A stretch of DNA of 64,000 nucleotides from Planococcus shixiaomingii (GTDB lineage Bacteria; Bacillota; Bacilli; Bacillales_A; Planococcaceae): the NCBI RefSeq assembly GCF_030413615.1, contig NZ_CP129236.1:2650001-2714000 (forward strand). Reading direction: 5' to 3'. The notes under the pieces were generated by a model. The model was not told where the DNA came from. It saw only the letters and a list, made by a program, of their open reading frames with translations, and did not search any database. The translations under genes and the position numbers were made by a program. Of the stretch, positions 55,151-63,600 are shown in pieces (position 1 is the first letter of the stretch; each line of letters begins with the position of its first letter).

Positions 55151-56301
55151 GCGATATTCCCCCCGTTCCGGCTTTTAAGAATATCCAGGTTGGTCCGACT
55201 GCTCCATTTCGCAATAAAGCGGCTGGCATCTGCGGTTTCATCACTTAACAAATAAGTTGTGAACGGCAACTCAGTGTGAACATCCATGTGCGCCATCATT
55301 GCACGAAGCGGAATGGTGGAATGATTTTTCGAAATGATAGACAAAAGTTCAAGGGCCCTTTGCCGCTGGGTGGTTCCCGCTTCAGCTGCTAAATAAAAAT
55401 AAGGGATTTTGCCAGCTGAACGCATATTGATAGCGATGGCATACGGAATATTTTCTACATAGCAATTTTCAATATAAGCTGCCAGTTCTTCAATGCGTTC
55501 TTCTAAATTGTGGATGGTCGCATAACCGCTTGCCACATCCAGCATAAACAGCATGGATTCATTTGTTACTTTGGCAAAAATCTTCGTTTGATATGTCTGC
55601 ATGCGCGCACTAGCCTTCCAATGAATTTGATTGAATTGGTCGGTCGGCACATAATCCCTGGTTCCAATCGGTTGAAATACATCATCAAATAGTGAGTGCT
55701 TCAAATGGAAGTGGCCAGGTTTTTGGCGCGCCGGCATATTCCGCATTGAATAATTCCGCAACTTTGGATAGACCAGAAGTTCCTGCAGGATCATCGGCTG
55801 GTATTCAAGTGTGGCAGCTCCTTCTGCAAAAGGATGCGGAATAATCAGCTCCATTTTTTGAATTCGCGACAATCCTCTTTTCTTTCCAATCAGCGGAACC
55901 CGTACAATCATGTTCCGATTTACCCCTATTGTAAAGGGAAGATCCATCTCAAGAATTTCCGTAAAGTTGCTTACATAATTGCCCGACGGTCCTACAGCGT
56001 CGAAAAAAGAAATTTTTAACTTTCCTCCCCAAATTGGCAGCCCTTTATTTTCAAATTCCAGCTCCCAAGAGGTTTCTCCCCCGTTCAGCACACGTTTACG
56101 GCTTTTCGTGTTCTGGAAGTTAAGGCCCTTGCCGACATATTGAAAATACAGCAATTGCAAGCTGACAATAGACATGATAAAAGCCACGACAGCTGCAGCG
56201 GCAAATTGCATGAACACCACCATCAACAAAAAGAAAACAGCCAATAATCCTAACAGCCCTCTTATGCTCTTTGTATTGTACTCATGGCGAATCCAAGCCA
56301 T
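55147..56301 (-). CDS. DUF58 domain membrane protein
   Basis: 384 residues with two N-terminal membrane helices (LLGLLAVFFLLMVVFMQFAA then AAVVAFIMSIVSLQLLYF), a beta-rich domain, and the DUF58 region PIGTRDYVPTDQFNQIHWKA about residues 200-220 followed by FMLDVASGYAT. This is the membrane-anchored YeaD-like DUF58 type, unlike the short soluble one at 38183-39043. It begins directly after the moxR stop. Confidence 0.87.
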   Translation of the reverse strand: MAWIRHEYNTKSIRGLLGLLAVFFLLMVVFMQFAAAAVVAFIMSIVSLQLLYFQYVGKGLNFQNTKSRKRVLNGGETSWELEFENKGLPIWGGKLKISFFDAVGPSGNYVSNFTEILEMDLPFTIGVNRNMIVRVPLIGKKRGLSRIQKMELIIPHPFAEGAATLEYQPMILQELLVYPKLRNYSMRNMPARQKPGHFHLKHSLFDDVFQPIGTRDYVPTDQFNQIHWKASARMQTYQTKIFAKVTNESMLFMLDVASGYATIHNLEERIEELAAYIENCYVENIPYAIAINMRSAGKIPYFYLAAEAGTTQRQRALELLSIISKNHSTIPLRAMMAHMDVHTELPFTTYLLSDETADASRFIAKWSSRTNLDILKSRNGGNIA

Positions 56302-57237
56302 TTAAAGCGCCTCCACCGGTGAATCAATGGTATAGGAAATTTTACGAAGCACTTCAGCAGGCTCGTGAATCAGCATTCCTTCAGCACTCAGCAAAATCCG
56401 ATGGACAGCGACTGGTTCAAAAATATACTTTACGTCATCCGGCGTCACAAACGAGCGGCCATCGATAAACGCTTTTCCTTGCGCAGCATGGACAAGCGCC
56501 AATGCTGCGCGGGAACTTAAGCCAAGCTCAATCATTGGATGCTCCCGGGTCGCCCGGACAAGCGCCAAAATATACTTTTCAATATCTTCATGGATCGCTA
56601 CTTGTTTTGCGGCAGTTGACCACTCGCGAACTTCCTCGATAGAAACAACTGCTCGGATATCTTTTTTATGGGAAACGTTATCGCGGAAATTACGGATGAT
56701 CGCCATTTCTTCTTCATAAGTGGGATAACCAATTTCCAACCTAAATAAAAACCGGTCCAGTTGTGCTGCTGGAAGCGGGAACGTGCCTTGCTGTGATTCC
56801 ACAGGATTTTGCGTTGCGATAACAATGAATGGATTCGGCAGCTGCACCGTTTCTCCGTCGATCGTCGCTTGCTTTTCTTCCATAGCTTCAAGCAAACTGG
56901 ATTGCGTTCTTGGTGTCGCACGATTGATTTCATCAGCAAGCAACAAGTTAGTGAGGACTGCACCTGGCCGAAGTTCAAACTCTTGAGATTTAGGATTAAA
57001 AAAGCGAATGCCTGTAACATCGGAAGGCAACACATCCGGAGTAAATTGCAAACGCTGAAAAACTCCCCGGAATGAGCCGGCAAAAGCTTTCGCCATCCAC
57101 GTTTTTCCGGATCCCGGAACACTTTCAAGAAGCACATGGCCTTCTTGGATTAATGCAATCAACATAAAATCAATTTCTCTTTCTCTGCCTACTACCAAAT
57201 CATTCAAATGTGCTTTTACATCCGCTAACGTCCCCAA
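56302..57237 (-). CDS. MoxR-family AAA+ ATPase (DUF4129 cluster)
   Basis: 311 residues. Walker A LESVPGSGKTWMAKA about residue 36 (Ser in the usual Leu/Gly position), Walker B LLADEINRATPRTQSSLLEAME about residue 100, sensor IVIATQNPVE, and the GTFPLPAAQLDRF loop. YeaC-like. The start is TTG 57237 behind AAGGGGGATGA. The nearby ATG is out of frame. First gene of the three-gene operon and a paralogue of the ATPase at 39040-40032. Confidence 0.9.
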   Translation of the reverse strand: MGTLADVKAHLNDLVVGREREIDFMLIALIQEGHVLLESVPGSGKTWMAKAFAGSFRGVFQRLQFTPDVLPSDVTGIRFFNPKSQEFELRPGAVLTNLLLADEINRATPRTQSSLLEAMEEKQATIDGETVQLPNPFIVIATQNPVESQQGTFPLPAAQLDRFLFRLEIGYPTYEEEMAIIRNFRDNVSHKKDIRAVVSIEEVREWSTAAKQVAIHEDIEKYILALVRATREHPMIELGLSSRAALALVHAAQGKAFIDGRSFVTPDDVKYIFEPVAVHRILLSAEGMLIHEPAEVLRKISYTIDSPVEAL

Positions 57238-57272
57238 TGTTCATCCCCCTTGTTTTTAGCATTCTGCTTTAA

Positions 57273-57461
57273 TTATTTAGATGGGTCTTCTGTATACGTA
57301 TAAATGGTCGTTCCATGATGGAATGCAACTCCTCTGAAATGCTTGAAATCAGGCCGGCCAATCAAAATTGAACGGAAGTCCAGAAAATCTTCTTTCTGGA
57401 TAGTAATCGAAGCAATTTCCCCTGCTTTTAATTGATCGAGCATTTTGTTGTAATCTGTCAT
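57273..57461 (-). CDS. Small hypothetical protein
   Basis: 62 residues, soluble, with no Cys pairs or signal. MTDYNKMLDQLKAGEIASIT then a mixed alpha/beta segment ending GTTIYTYTEDPSK. AAAGGAGAA precedes the ATG at 57461. It lies 35 bases ahead of the second moxR gene in the same direction, so may lead that operon. I do not recognise the family. Confidence 0.7.
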   Translation of the reverse strand: MTDYNKMLDQLKAGEIASITIQKEDFLDFRSILIGRPDFKHFRGVAFHHGTTIYTYTEDPSK

Positions 57462-57552
57462 CGCTATTCTCCTTTGCCTTCATATAACTCGTTTGATTCT
57501 GTTATAATAATCTACGGACGAACAAAAAACGGCCAAACTCAGTAAAATCACT

Positions 57553-57681
57553 TTTGTGAGTGGCACACTTCCAAAATTTCATTTGAAAGACTCTCCATTA
57601 TTATACAATAACTATGTAGGAGAGCCATCTTTGTTCTTGCCGTTCTTTTAACACGGAAGTCCGGTGTTATTATTAGGAGGA
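57553..57681 (+). other. Structured 5' leader of the CPBP protease gene
   Basis: Within the 225-base spacer before the CPBP gene, three stem-loops can form: 57553-57577 (TTTTG..CAAAA), 57591-57624 (CTCTCC..GGAGAG) and 57650-57668 (AACAC..GTGTT), the last just ahead of AGGAGG. It matches no riboswitch class I know. A promoter is not clear. Confidence 0.4.
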
Positions 57682-57686
57682 TTTTT

Positions 57687-58304
57687 ATGTTAAGGTTTTT
57701 CAAAAGCCATAAGCTTATTTTCTTAGTTCCTTTGGCTTTTTGGCTCTACAGTTGGTCGTTTGAAAATAAAGCAGTTTTTTGGTATATGTATACGTTCGCT
57801 ATTCTTGTTTTAATGTCTGCTTCTATTGTTTACAGCAAAATTTCGGATGAAATGCCAACGTGGAAATCAATGATTTACGGCCTTGGATATGGCACGCTTA
57901 TATACGGCCTTATCGCGCTTGGTTACCAACTTCTCCAGTTCTTCCCTCTACATATTGAAAGCAGCGTTTCTAGCTTTTTATCGGCCTTTGCTCCGACATC
58001 AATCTGGCATTATTTGCTCTTGATGTTCATTATCGTACCGGGTGAAGAAATCTTTTGGCGCGGATTTGTCCAACAGCAGCTCAAGCGATACATGCCGACT
58101 GGTGCAGCAATTCTTCTTTCTTCAATTCTTTTCGGTCTTGCGCTCGGGCTTATCGGCTTCTGGCCCGGCCAGCTGGCTGGTCTCACTGCAGGATTGATTT
58201 TAGGTGCCTTGTATGAATGGAAACGCAGCATGCCGCTCATCATCATCGCCCATCTTGTCATGATCGTCCTGCTGTTTTTAGTTCAGCCATTGCCAATGCC
58301 GTAA
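57687..58304 (+). CDS. CPBP family intramembrane glutamic endopeptidase
   Basis: 205 residues with six hydrophobic helices. The ABI/CPBP motif 1 is PGEEIFWRGFVQ about residue 117 (EExxxR), with later motif residues in SSILFGLALGLIGF and AHLVMIV. Family roles include prenyl-protein-type CAAX processing, bacteriocin self-immunity and membrane-protein cleavage; the role here is unknown. AGGAGG sits seven bases before the ATG. Single gene, convergent with marR. Confidence 0.87.
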   Translation: MLRFFKSHKLIFLVPLAFWLYSWSFENKAVFWYMYTFAILVLMSASIVYSKISDEMPTWKSMIYGLGYGTLIYGLIALGYQLLQFFPLHIESSVSSFLSAFAPTSIWHYLLLMFIIVPGEEIFWRGFVQQQLKRYMPTGAAILLSSILFGLALGLIGFWPGQLAGLTAGLILGALYEWKRSMPLIIIAHLVMIVLLFLVQPLPMP

Positions 58305-58375
58305 TCACAAAAGCCAACTGCATGAAGACGAAGTAAGATGGCGCTTATTCTAACAGGAAGCTTCATAACACAAAA

Positions 58376-58413
58376 CAAAAAGCCGTATTGGATTTTTCCA
58401 ATACGGCTTTTAT
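58376..58413. terminator. Bidirectional terminator, CPBP gene / marR
   Basis: AAAAGCCGTATTGGA pairs with TCCAATACGGCTTTT around TTTT. Confidence 0.9.
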
Positions 58414-58420
58414 ATAACCA

Positions 58421-58864
58421 TTAATAGGACAAGTCTTTGATTGAAAGCCCGAGCTTTTTCATCAATTCAATCGCTTGCTCTTTTTCTTCGCTTGACAATG
58501 CATCCGTCAATTCATGCAATTTCTTTTCGTGCTCCGGAAAAATATTCGCCATGAATTCTTTTCCTTCTTCGGAAATTTCTGCGTAGGTAACACGGCGGTC
58601 TGTTGGACAGTTGACACGCGTGATAAATCCTCGTTTCTCCAATTTATCGATAACATACGTAATCGATCCGCTGGCCAACAAAATTTTGCCTCCGATTTTT
58701 TGGAGCGGTTGTCTCCCTTTATGATACAGAAGTTCCAACACAGCAAATTCGGTCGGATTAACTCCGCTAGCTTGAAAAAATTGATTGGTTTGTTCGGAAA
58801 TTGCTTTATGTGCACGCGATAAAACGATAAATAGTTTTAAGGACTGTTTTACTTCTTCATTCAT
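58421..58864 (-). CDS. MarR-family transcriptional regulator
   Basis: 147 residues, winged helix-turn-helix of the MarR family: NPTEFAVLELLYHKGRQPLQ, recognition helix GSITYVIDKLEKRGFITR, wing CPTDRRVTYAEISEEG. Start ATG 58864 (AGAGTGG upstream); the frame is open further up. B. subtilis YkvE/YusO-like regulators are similar; no Cys switch residue other than one in NCPTDRR, a position used for oxidation sensing in some relatives. A TATAAT box lies at 58904-58909. Target unknown, perhaps itself. Confidence 0.87.
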   Translation of the reverse strand: MNEEVKQSLKLFIVLSRAHKAISEQTNQFFQASGVNPTEFAVLELLYHKGRQPLQKIGGKILLASGSITYVIDKLEKRGFITRVNCPTDRRVTYAEISEEGKEFMANIFPEHEKKLHELTDALSSEEKEQAIELMKKLGLSIKDLSY

Positions 58865-58956
58865 ATTAACCACTCTTTTCCACTTGGTAACCTTTAATGT
58901 TCTAATTATAGTACTTTTTGTTCCAAATGGCACGGTTTAACCTACTGCTAACCGAA

Positions 58957-60306
58957 TTACCCGATTATTACACGCTCTTTCGGATAGTGGAAGTTTGTCG
59001 GATCTGTTTTTCCGCCGATTGTATACAAGAACGAAATCAAGCCGACGCGCCCAATGAACATCAATACCATAATTATCATCTTCCCGGCAACCGATAAATC
59101 ATCCGTCAAGCCAAGCGACATGCCGCATGTCCCGAACGCAGAGGTAATTTCAAATATGATCTCCACTAAGGAAGCTTGAGGTTCCGTTATGAGCAAGGCC
59201 ATTGTGGCGACAAGCACCATAAAGATTGCCAGGATAATTACTGCAAATGCCCGGAAAACATCAATCAGCTGAATTTCACGCTTGAAAATTTGAATAGTGT
59301 TTTTCCCGCGGGCAAAATTGATCAAAAATAAAATTGCGATAGCGAAAGTAGTTGTCCGGATGCCACCGCCAACTGAACTTGGTGATGCTCCGATAAACAT
59401 CATAGCGCTCAGGAACGTGCTTGTCGCATCGCTGAACTGGGTCACGTCAAATGTCACCATGCCTCCAGAGCGGGTAGAAACTGAATGGAACATAGAGGCG
59501 AAAAGCATTTCGTGCCAATTCATTCCTTTGAACGATTTTGAAGCCTCCAGAGCAAAAATGCCGATGGTCCCAACCACCAACAAAAGTCCGAAAGTAGTTG
59601 TTGTTATCTTAGTGAATAAGGAAAAACGGAAATTCTTATTTTTGTTTGAAAGAAATTCCTTCGCCTCAATCAAAACCGGAAATCCTATAGCGCCAAGAAT
59701 GATTAGGATCATATTGACAATCTGAACAAAATAATCATTAAAATATGGCACAAGCGATTGGCCAGTAATGTCAAAGCCGCCGTTTGTCGTAGCGGAAACT
59801 GAAGCGAATATCCCATGAAGCAGCGCTTCACTGAACGTGTCGTAGTATTGGGTAAAGTATAGCGTTAAGATCAGTGCGCCAATCGCTTCGATAATCAATA
59901 AAATAGCGATGATATTTCGGATCATGCTGACGACTCCGGACAAGTTCAACTGATTGTGGTCCACCATAATCAATTGCCGTTCTCTCAGCCCTATCCGTTT
60001 ACCGATTAGCAACCAGAAGAACGTACCAATGGACATGATGCCAATTCCACCAAGCTGCAGAATAAAGATAATGGCGATGATTCCATAGACCGAATAAGTT
60101 TCAGAAATATTAATAGCTGTTAATCCCGTTACGCTGACAGCACTGACCGCCGTAAAAAGTGTATCGATAAATGAAACTTCAACACCTTCTTGGTGCACAT
60201 TCGGCAATCTAAGCAATAAAAAAGAAAGAACGGTCGCTATGATGTAGTATGCGACAATTGCTTGTGCTGGCGTGGCACTACGGATTTTTTGGAACGTTTT
60301 ATTCAT
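58957..60306 (-). CDS. ktrD: Ktr potassium transporter membrane subunit (KtrD/KtrB family)
   Basis: A four-fold repeated M1-P-M2 potassium channel-like translocator, 449 residues. Selectivity-filter loops are visible around AVSVTGLTAI, ATTNGGFDITG, VSTRSGGMVTF and FGTCGMSLG, each with the conserved glycine. The start is taken at ATG 60306; an in-frame ATG at 60315 is closer to AAAGGA and cannot be excluded. It lacks a linked RCK gene, as ktrD does, and would pair with KtrC at 26782-27441. Confidence 0.92.
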   Translation of the reverse strand: MNKTFQKIRSATPAQAIVAYYIIATVLSFLLLRLPNVHQEGVEVSFIDTLFTAVSAVSVTGLTAINISETYSVYGIIAIIFILQLGGIGIMSIGTFFWLLIGKRIGLRERQLIMVDHNQLNLSGVVSMIRNIIAILLIIEAIGALILTLYFTQYYDTFSEALLHGIFASVSATTNGGFDITGQSLVPYFNDYFVQIVNMILIILGAIGFPVLIEAKEFLSNKNKNFRFSLFTKITTTTFGLLLVVGTIGIFALEASKSFKGMNWHEMLFASMFHSVSTRSGGMVTFDVTQFSDATSTFLSAMMFIGASPSSVGGGIRTTTFAIAILFLINFARGKNTIQIFKREIQLIDVFRAFAVIILAIFMVLVATMALLITEPQASLVEIIFEITSAFGTCGMSLGLTDDLSVAGKMIIMVLMFIGRVGLISFLYTIGGKTDPTNFHYPKERVIIG

Positions 60307-60362
60307 GATGATCATTATTCCTTTCGGCTGTCGTTCTCTTCCCATTTTATGAAAAGAATCAT

Positions 60363-60400
60363 TAAAAGGAAAGAGATTAATGAAAATCTCTTTCCTTTCT
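60363..60400 (-). terminator. Terminator of the sigI-rsgI operon
   Basis: AAAGGAAAGAGATT and AATCTCTTTCCTTT form a 14-bp stem. The T run on the minus strand is short (TTTTAATG), so efficiency is uncertain. Confidence 0.6.
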
Positions 60401-60428
60401 TTTCCACCAGTTTCAAAATGCTGATGTT

Positions 60429-61652
60429 TTATTCTTTTTTCTCTTTATTTCCCTTCACTTTTGAGGACTGCTTGTTAGGGTTCTTTTCTTTTTTTGGCGC
60501 CTTCGGCTTTTTCTTTTCTACAGCTTTCTTTTTCACATCCTGCTTTCGTTTTTCTGTTTTCTTTTCCTTCACTTCGGGAGGTGTTTCTTTTTTCTTTCCT
60601 CTGGCTTGAGGCAGCGTTTCTTTTTTCTTCTCCTTGGCTTGAGGTGGTGTTTCTTTTTTCTTCTCCTTCGCTTGAGGAGGGATTTCTTTTTTCTTTTCCT
60701 TGGCTTGAGGAGAAACTTCTTTTTTCTTTCCATTAGCTTGAGGAAGAGTTTTCACTTCTTTCTCTTTTGGCCACTTAGTTTTTTTATCATGAACTTTAGG
60801 CATTGTTTTTTCTTTTTCTTTTGTTTTCGCTGATGCTTTTTTCTGTTGTGGCGGTGTTCGTTCTTTTTGACTGTTATCCAAAGAATGCGGTTCTTTAAGT
60901 TTTTCAGCAAGTTTTTCTTGTTTTTCTAAAGCTTTACGCTGCTTTATTGGTTCTCTTTTTATTTTTGATTCCAGCACCACGTTTTCTGCTCTTTCTTTTT
61001 TGGCATATAGTTGTGGCTTTTCGCTTTTCACCAATGTAGATTCAGTAACCAGTTGGCTGACTGGGACGTTCTTTTTAACCGAATTCCTCCACTGAGCTTT
61101 TGTCGCCTTTACTAGGCGAATCTTAACATCATCTTTAACAGTATTAGACGAGACTGATTTGACCATTGTTTCTAAAGGCAAACTTGCTTTATTCTCACTG
61201 ACAGTAGTTATAGTTATTTCTTCTGTATAATTCTTTACGGTGAGAGAAAGTATTTTTTCCAAGACGATATTCAACGGTTGGTTTTTCCACTTCTCTAGTT
61301 TAATGGCCAACTCTTCACCGTCGGTATTCAATCCTCGCAAAGTTACGATTTGCCCCTCTTCACTTATGCCCAGTTCCAATCCAGGATTGATTTGTACTTG
61401 AACATAAGCATAAGCTTCTTCGGGCGGTGCAAGAACTGAAAATAAGAGGACAAATGCTGCAACAGCAACAAGAACCGGAGCCCAAATGCTTTTTCGGGCA
61501 AATGCGCTTTTAGCCGGACGCGGATAAAAATAGCCTTCCTCTCCCACCGCTAGTTCTGTAGTCGGATTGCCTGGCACAAACTGGCCATTCGGCAAAATGA
61601 AAATAGAACGGTCATCCTTCTGTTCTATACAAATCCCTTTTTGCATTCGCAT
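60429..61652 (-). CDS. rsgI: Anti-sigma-I factor RsgI
   Basis: 407 residues. The N-terminal RsgI_N domain (about 1-50; GICIEQKDDRSIFILPNGQF) binds SigI in the cytoplasm. One membrane helix follows (IWAPVLVAVAAFVLLFSVLA), then the conserved extracytoplasmic PEEAYAYVQVQINPGLELG domain, which undergoes autoproteolysis in relatives. The C-terminal third is very Lys/Glu/Pro-rich with five tandem 11-residue repeats. It starts within one base of the sigI stop and GGAGCGG lies in sigI. Confidence 0.92.
   Translation of the reverse strand: MRMQKGICIEQKDDRSIFILPNGQFVPGNPTTELAVGEEGYFYPRPAKSAFARKSIWAPVLVAVAAFVLLFSVLAPPEEAYAYVQVQINPGLELGISEEGQIVTLRGLNTDGEELAIKLEKWKNQPLNIVLEKILSLTVKNYTEEITITTVSENKASLPLETMVKSVSSNTVKDDVKIRLVKATKAQWRNSVKKNVPVSQLVTESTLVKSEKPQLYAKKERAENVVLESKIKREPIKQRKALEKQEKLAEKLKEPHSLDNSQKERTPPQQKKASAKTKEKEKTMPKVHDKKTKWPKEKEVKTLPQANGKKKEVSPQAKEKKKEIPPQAKEKKKETPPQAKEKKKETLPQARGKKKETPPEVKEKKTEKRKQDVKKKAVEKKKPKAPKKEKNPNKQSSKVKGNKEKKE
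60572..60752. repeat. 33-base tandem repeats in rsgI
   Basis: Five units of about 33 bases encode KKKExxPQAKE-type 11-mers (variants at the x positions, last unit KKKETPPEVKE). Units differ at several bases, so the array is not recent. Confidence 0.85.
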
Positions 61653-62401
61653 TAGTTTAACCGCTCCTTCAAATAATCTTTTAAATAATGCAAATCGCTG
61701 ATCAGAAGCAAAGCCAGTGCAATTATGTATTTTCGATTGCGTTCAATGGTCTTGCGTGAAACATCGACCAATTGTTCAATTTCTTTAATAGGCAACTTCT
61801 TTTTTTGAAGCAAATACTCTTTATAATCATCCGTTTCTGCTACCAACTGAGCAATTTGAATAGCAGTCCTGCGTGCGTCCTCATGAGCTGGCGAAACGTC
61901 TACCAGGATTTGAAATGATAATCCATAACCCGATATAATCTTTTCGAACTGGAATATTTCATCTCGCCTTTTTTCAGCTTGCTGCTGAATTTGAAAGCGC
62001 TCCAAAGCTTCATTGTTTGAAATCCGATTACTGGAATCTTCTTCACCGTTATTGCTTCTAAAATCATGGCTGTATTCGTTTCGCAAATTTTCTTTTCGTA
62101 TAAAGTCGATTATTCTTCTGCGGATGACCATATGCGCAAAAGTTAAAAACGAAGCATTTTTTTCTTTTTCATATTTCAGCACAGCTTCATGAAATGCGGC
62201 TAAAGCAATGCTATATTCATCATCGTGATTATCAATGAACCTTTTACAAACTTGAGCTGCTGTTTTTTTCATAAAGGGGGAATAAGAAGAAAATAAATTT
62301 TGCAACGCTTGATCACACCCACTTTGTGCTTGTAAAGCCAATCGCTCAGCGTCAGTTTTTCCTTCTTGCCCAAAAACTCCAGACAACATCGACAGCAGCA
62401 T
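61652..62401 (-). CDS. sigI: RNA polymerase sigma factor SigI
   Basis: A 249-residue sigma-70 family factor of the SigI group, linked to heat and envelope stress. Region 2 is visible in DDEYSIALAAFHEAVLKYE and ASFLTFAHMVIRRRIIDFIRKE. The SigI C-terminal domain with LPIKEIEQLVDVSRKTIERN replaces a normal region 4. The GTG at 62410 opening the frame is part of the ribosome site AGAGGTG, so the ATG at 62401 is the start. No SigI-type promoter (ACCCCC/CGAA) is evident upstream; 62402-62572 shows nothing else. Confidence 0.93.
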   Translation of the reverse strand: MLLSMLSGVFGQEGKTDAERLALQAQSGCDQALQNLFSSYSPFMKKTAAQVCKRFIDNHDDEYSIALAAFHEAVLKYEKEKNASFLTFAHMVIRRRIIDFIRKENLRNEYSHDFRSNNGEEDSSNRISNNEALERFQIQQQAEKRRDEIFQFEKIISGYGLSFQILVDVSPAHEDARRTAIQIAQLVAETDDYKEYLLQKKKLPIKEIEQLVDVSRKTIERNRKYIIALALLLISDLHYLKDYLKERLN

Positions 62402-62572
62402 GCTGTTCACCTCTTTTCAATCTGGCATTACCACTAATTGTAACGGCAGAAAATGGTATTGAAAAGGGTATCTTGTTCTTGTTGACCATTCCAATATAAC
62501 TATTCGATTCATTTTTCCTTTTTTTGTCCGTCTTTCAACTGTATTATTGTTTTTATCATTTGGCCAAAATCA

Positions 62573-62606
62573 ACAAAAAAAGGCAACCACTTGGAAGCCT
62601 TCTTTC
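62573..62606 (-). terminator. Terminator of ykoY
   Basis: On the minus strand AAGGC-TT-CCA-AG-TGG-TT-GCCTT is followed by T7. Confidence 0.85.
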
Positions 62607-62608
62607 GT

Positions 62609-63376
62609 TCATACATTTTCTTGTTTATTTTGTCTTGCTCCCATAATTGCTCCTACTATTACAATGCCAACTAATACAGACCAGAAGATGATATTCCACG
62701 TTGTAGAATGAGGAAAGTCATGGGGAAGGACTCCGACATTTTCGTGTGCTAAAGTCATGACTAATAATTTGACCCCTACCCAGCCAACAACAACAAATGC
62801 CGCAGTTTCAAGTTGAGGATATTTTTCCAGCAGCTGCACAAATTTATGGGCAGCAAATCGCATGATGATTACACCGATCAAACCACCGGCAAGCATGACA
62901 ATAAACTGTCCTGAGTTAATGCCGCCGATATCAAAATCGCCTAAATGCGGTAAAGTGACGGCCAATGCTACCGCAGCTAACATGGAATCAATTGCGAATG
63001 CAATATCCGCCAATTCCACTTTTAATACAGTCATCCAGAAACTAGAACCTTTTTTCGGCACTTTGACTTTCTCGAGTACGTTATCTTTTGCGTCTTTTCG
63101 TTGCTCTAACACGTTTTTTATTGAAATAAATAATAGATACGCCGCTCCAAGCGCTTGAATTTGCCAAATATCTACAAGCAGCGTAATCATGAATAATGCT
63201 GAAAACCGGAAAACAAAGGCTCCCACTAATCCATAAAACAACGCTTTTTTCTGTCTATCTTTCGGTAAGTGTTTAACCATTACTGCCATTACAACCGCGT
63301 TATCAGCTGCTAAAAGCCCTTCCAATCCGACAAGTACCAGCAAAACCCAAGCGTATTCCAATAAAATAGCTTCCAT
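62609..63376 (-). CDS. ykoY: TerC-family membrane protein, probable Mn exporter (YkoY/MeeY)
   Basis: 255 residues, seven or so helices. Metal-site motifs of the TerC family are GLEGLLAADNAVVMAVMV about residue 17 and KVELADIAFAIDSMLAA about residue 118. In B. subtilis the YkoY/MeeY protein exports Mn and helps load Mn onto secreted enzymes. The Mn riboswitch directly upstream supports a Mn role here. GGGGGAGAG lies before the ATG. Adjacent to sigI-rsgI as in B. subtilis. Confidence 0.94.
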   Translation of the reverse strand: MEAILLEYAWVLLVLVGLEGLLAADNAVVMAVMVKHLPKDRQKKALFYGLVGAFVFRFSALFMITLLVDIWQIQALGAAYLLFISIKNVLEQRKDAKDNVLEKVKVPKKGSSFWMTVLKVELADIAFAIDSMLAAVALAVTLPHLGDFDIGGINSGQFIVMLAGGLIGVIIMRFAAHKFVQLLEKYPQLETAAFVVVGWVGVKLLVMTLAHENVGVLPHDFPHSTTWNIIFWSVLVGIVIVGAIMGARQNKQENV

Positions 63377-63401
63377 TCCACTCTCCCCCTAGATTTTTCC
63401 A

Positions 63402-63438
63402 ACAAAAAAAGACCCAAACCTAAAAAAGGCAAAGGTCT
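63402..63438 (-). terminator. Riboswitch-controlled terminator ahead of ykoY
   Basis: On the minus strand AGACC-TTTG-CC / GG-TTTG-GGTCT forms a stem with a symmetric internal loop, followed by T7. Its 5' arm GAGACC also belongs to the riboswitch core, so the two folds are exclusive. Confidence 0.85.
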
Positions 63439-63533
63439 CGCTAAGCGATCATTTATCGCTATCATAACCGATGGTTTTAAACCATGTATTGACGACTATG
63501 AAATAGGTTTCCCTAAAGCTACTCCCCTTTGAC
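63430..63533 (-). ncRNA. yybP-ykoY manganese riboswitch
   Basis: The minus strand carries the class hallmarks in order: CAAAGGGGAGTAGC at the 5' side, GTCGTCAATAC in the middle, and GCGAGACCTTTGCC at the 3' side. Mn binding to this class stabilises the aptamer and stops terminator formation, giving gene activation by Mn. Position directly ahead of a TerC-family gene is the standard arrangement. Confidence 0.9.
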
Positions 63534-63564
63534 TGAACGTCAAAAGTTATTGAATTTTAATGTA

Positions 63565-63593
63565 AGTATATCCATTCATTTTAGAGTTGTAAA
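63565..63593 (-). promoter_or_regulatory. Sigma-A promoter of the riboswitch-ykoY unit
   Basis: On the minus strand TTTACA, 17 bases, TATACT, ending about 30 bases before the riboswitch. Confidence 0.75.
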
Positions 63594-63600
63594 AGATTAA

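Noticed and set aside
62402..62572. Search for a SigI-dependent autoregulatory promoter upstream of sigI
   Set aside because: No ACCCCC / CGAA pair with proper spacing was found; ATCGAATAG on the minus strand lacks a matching -35.
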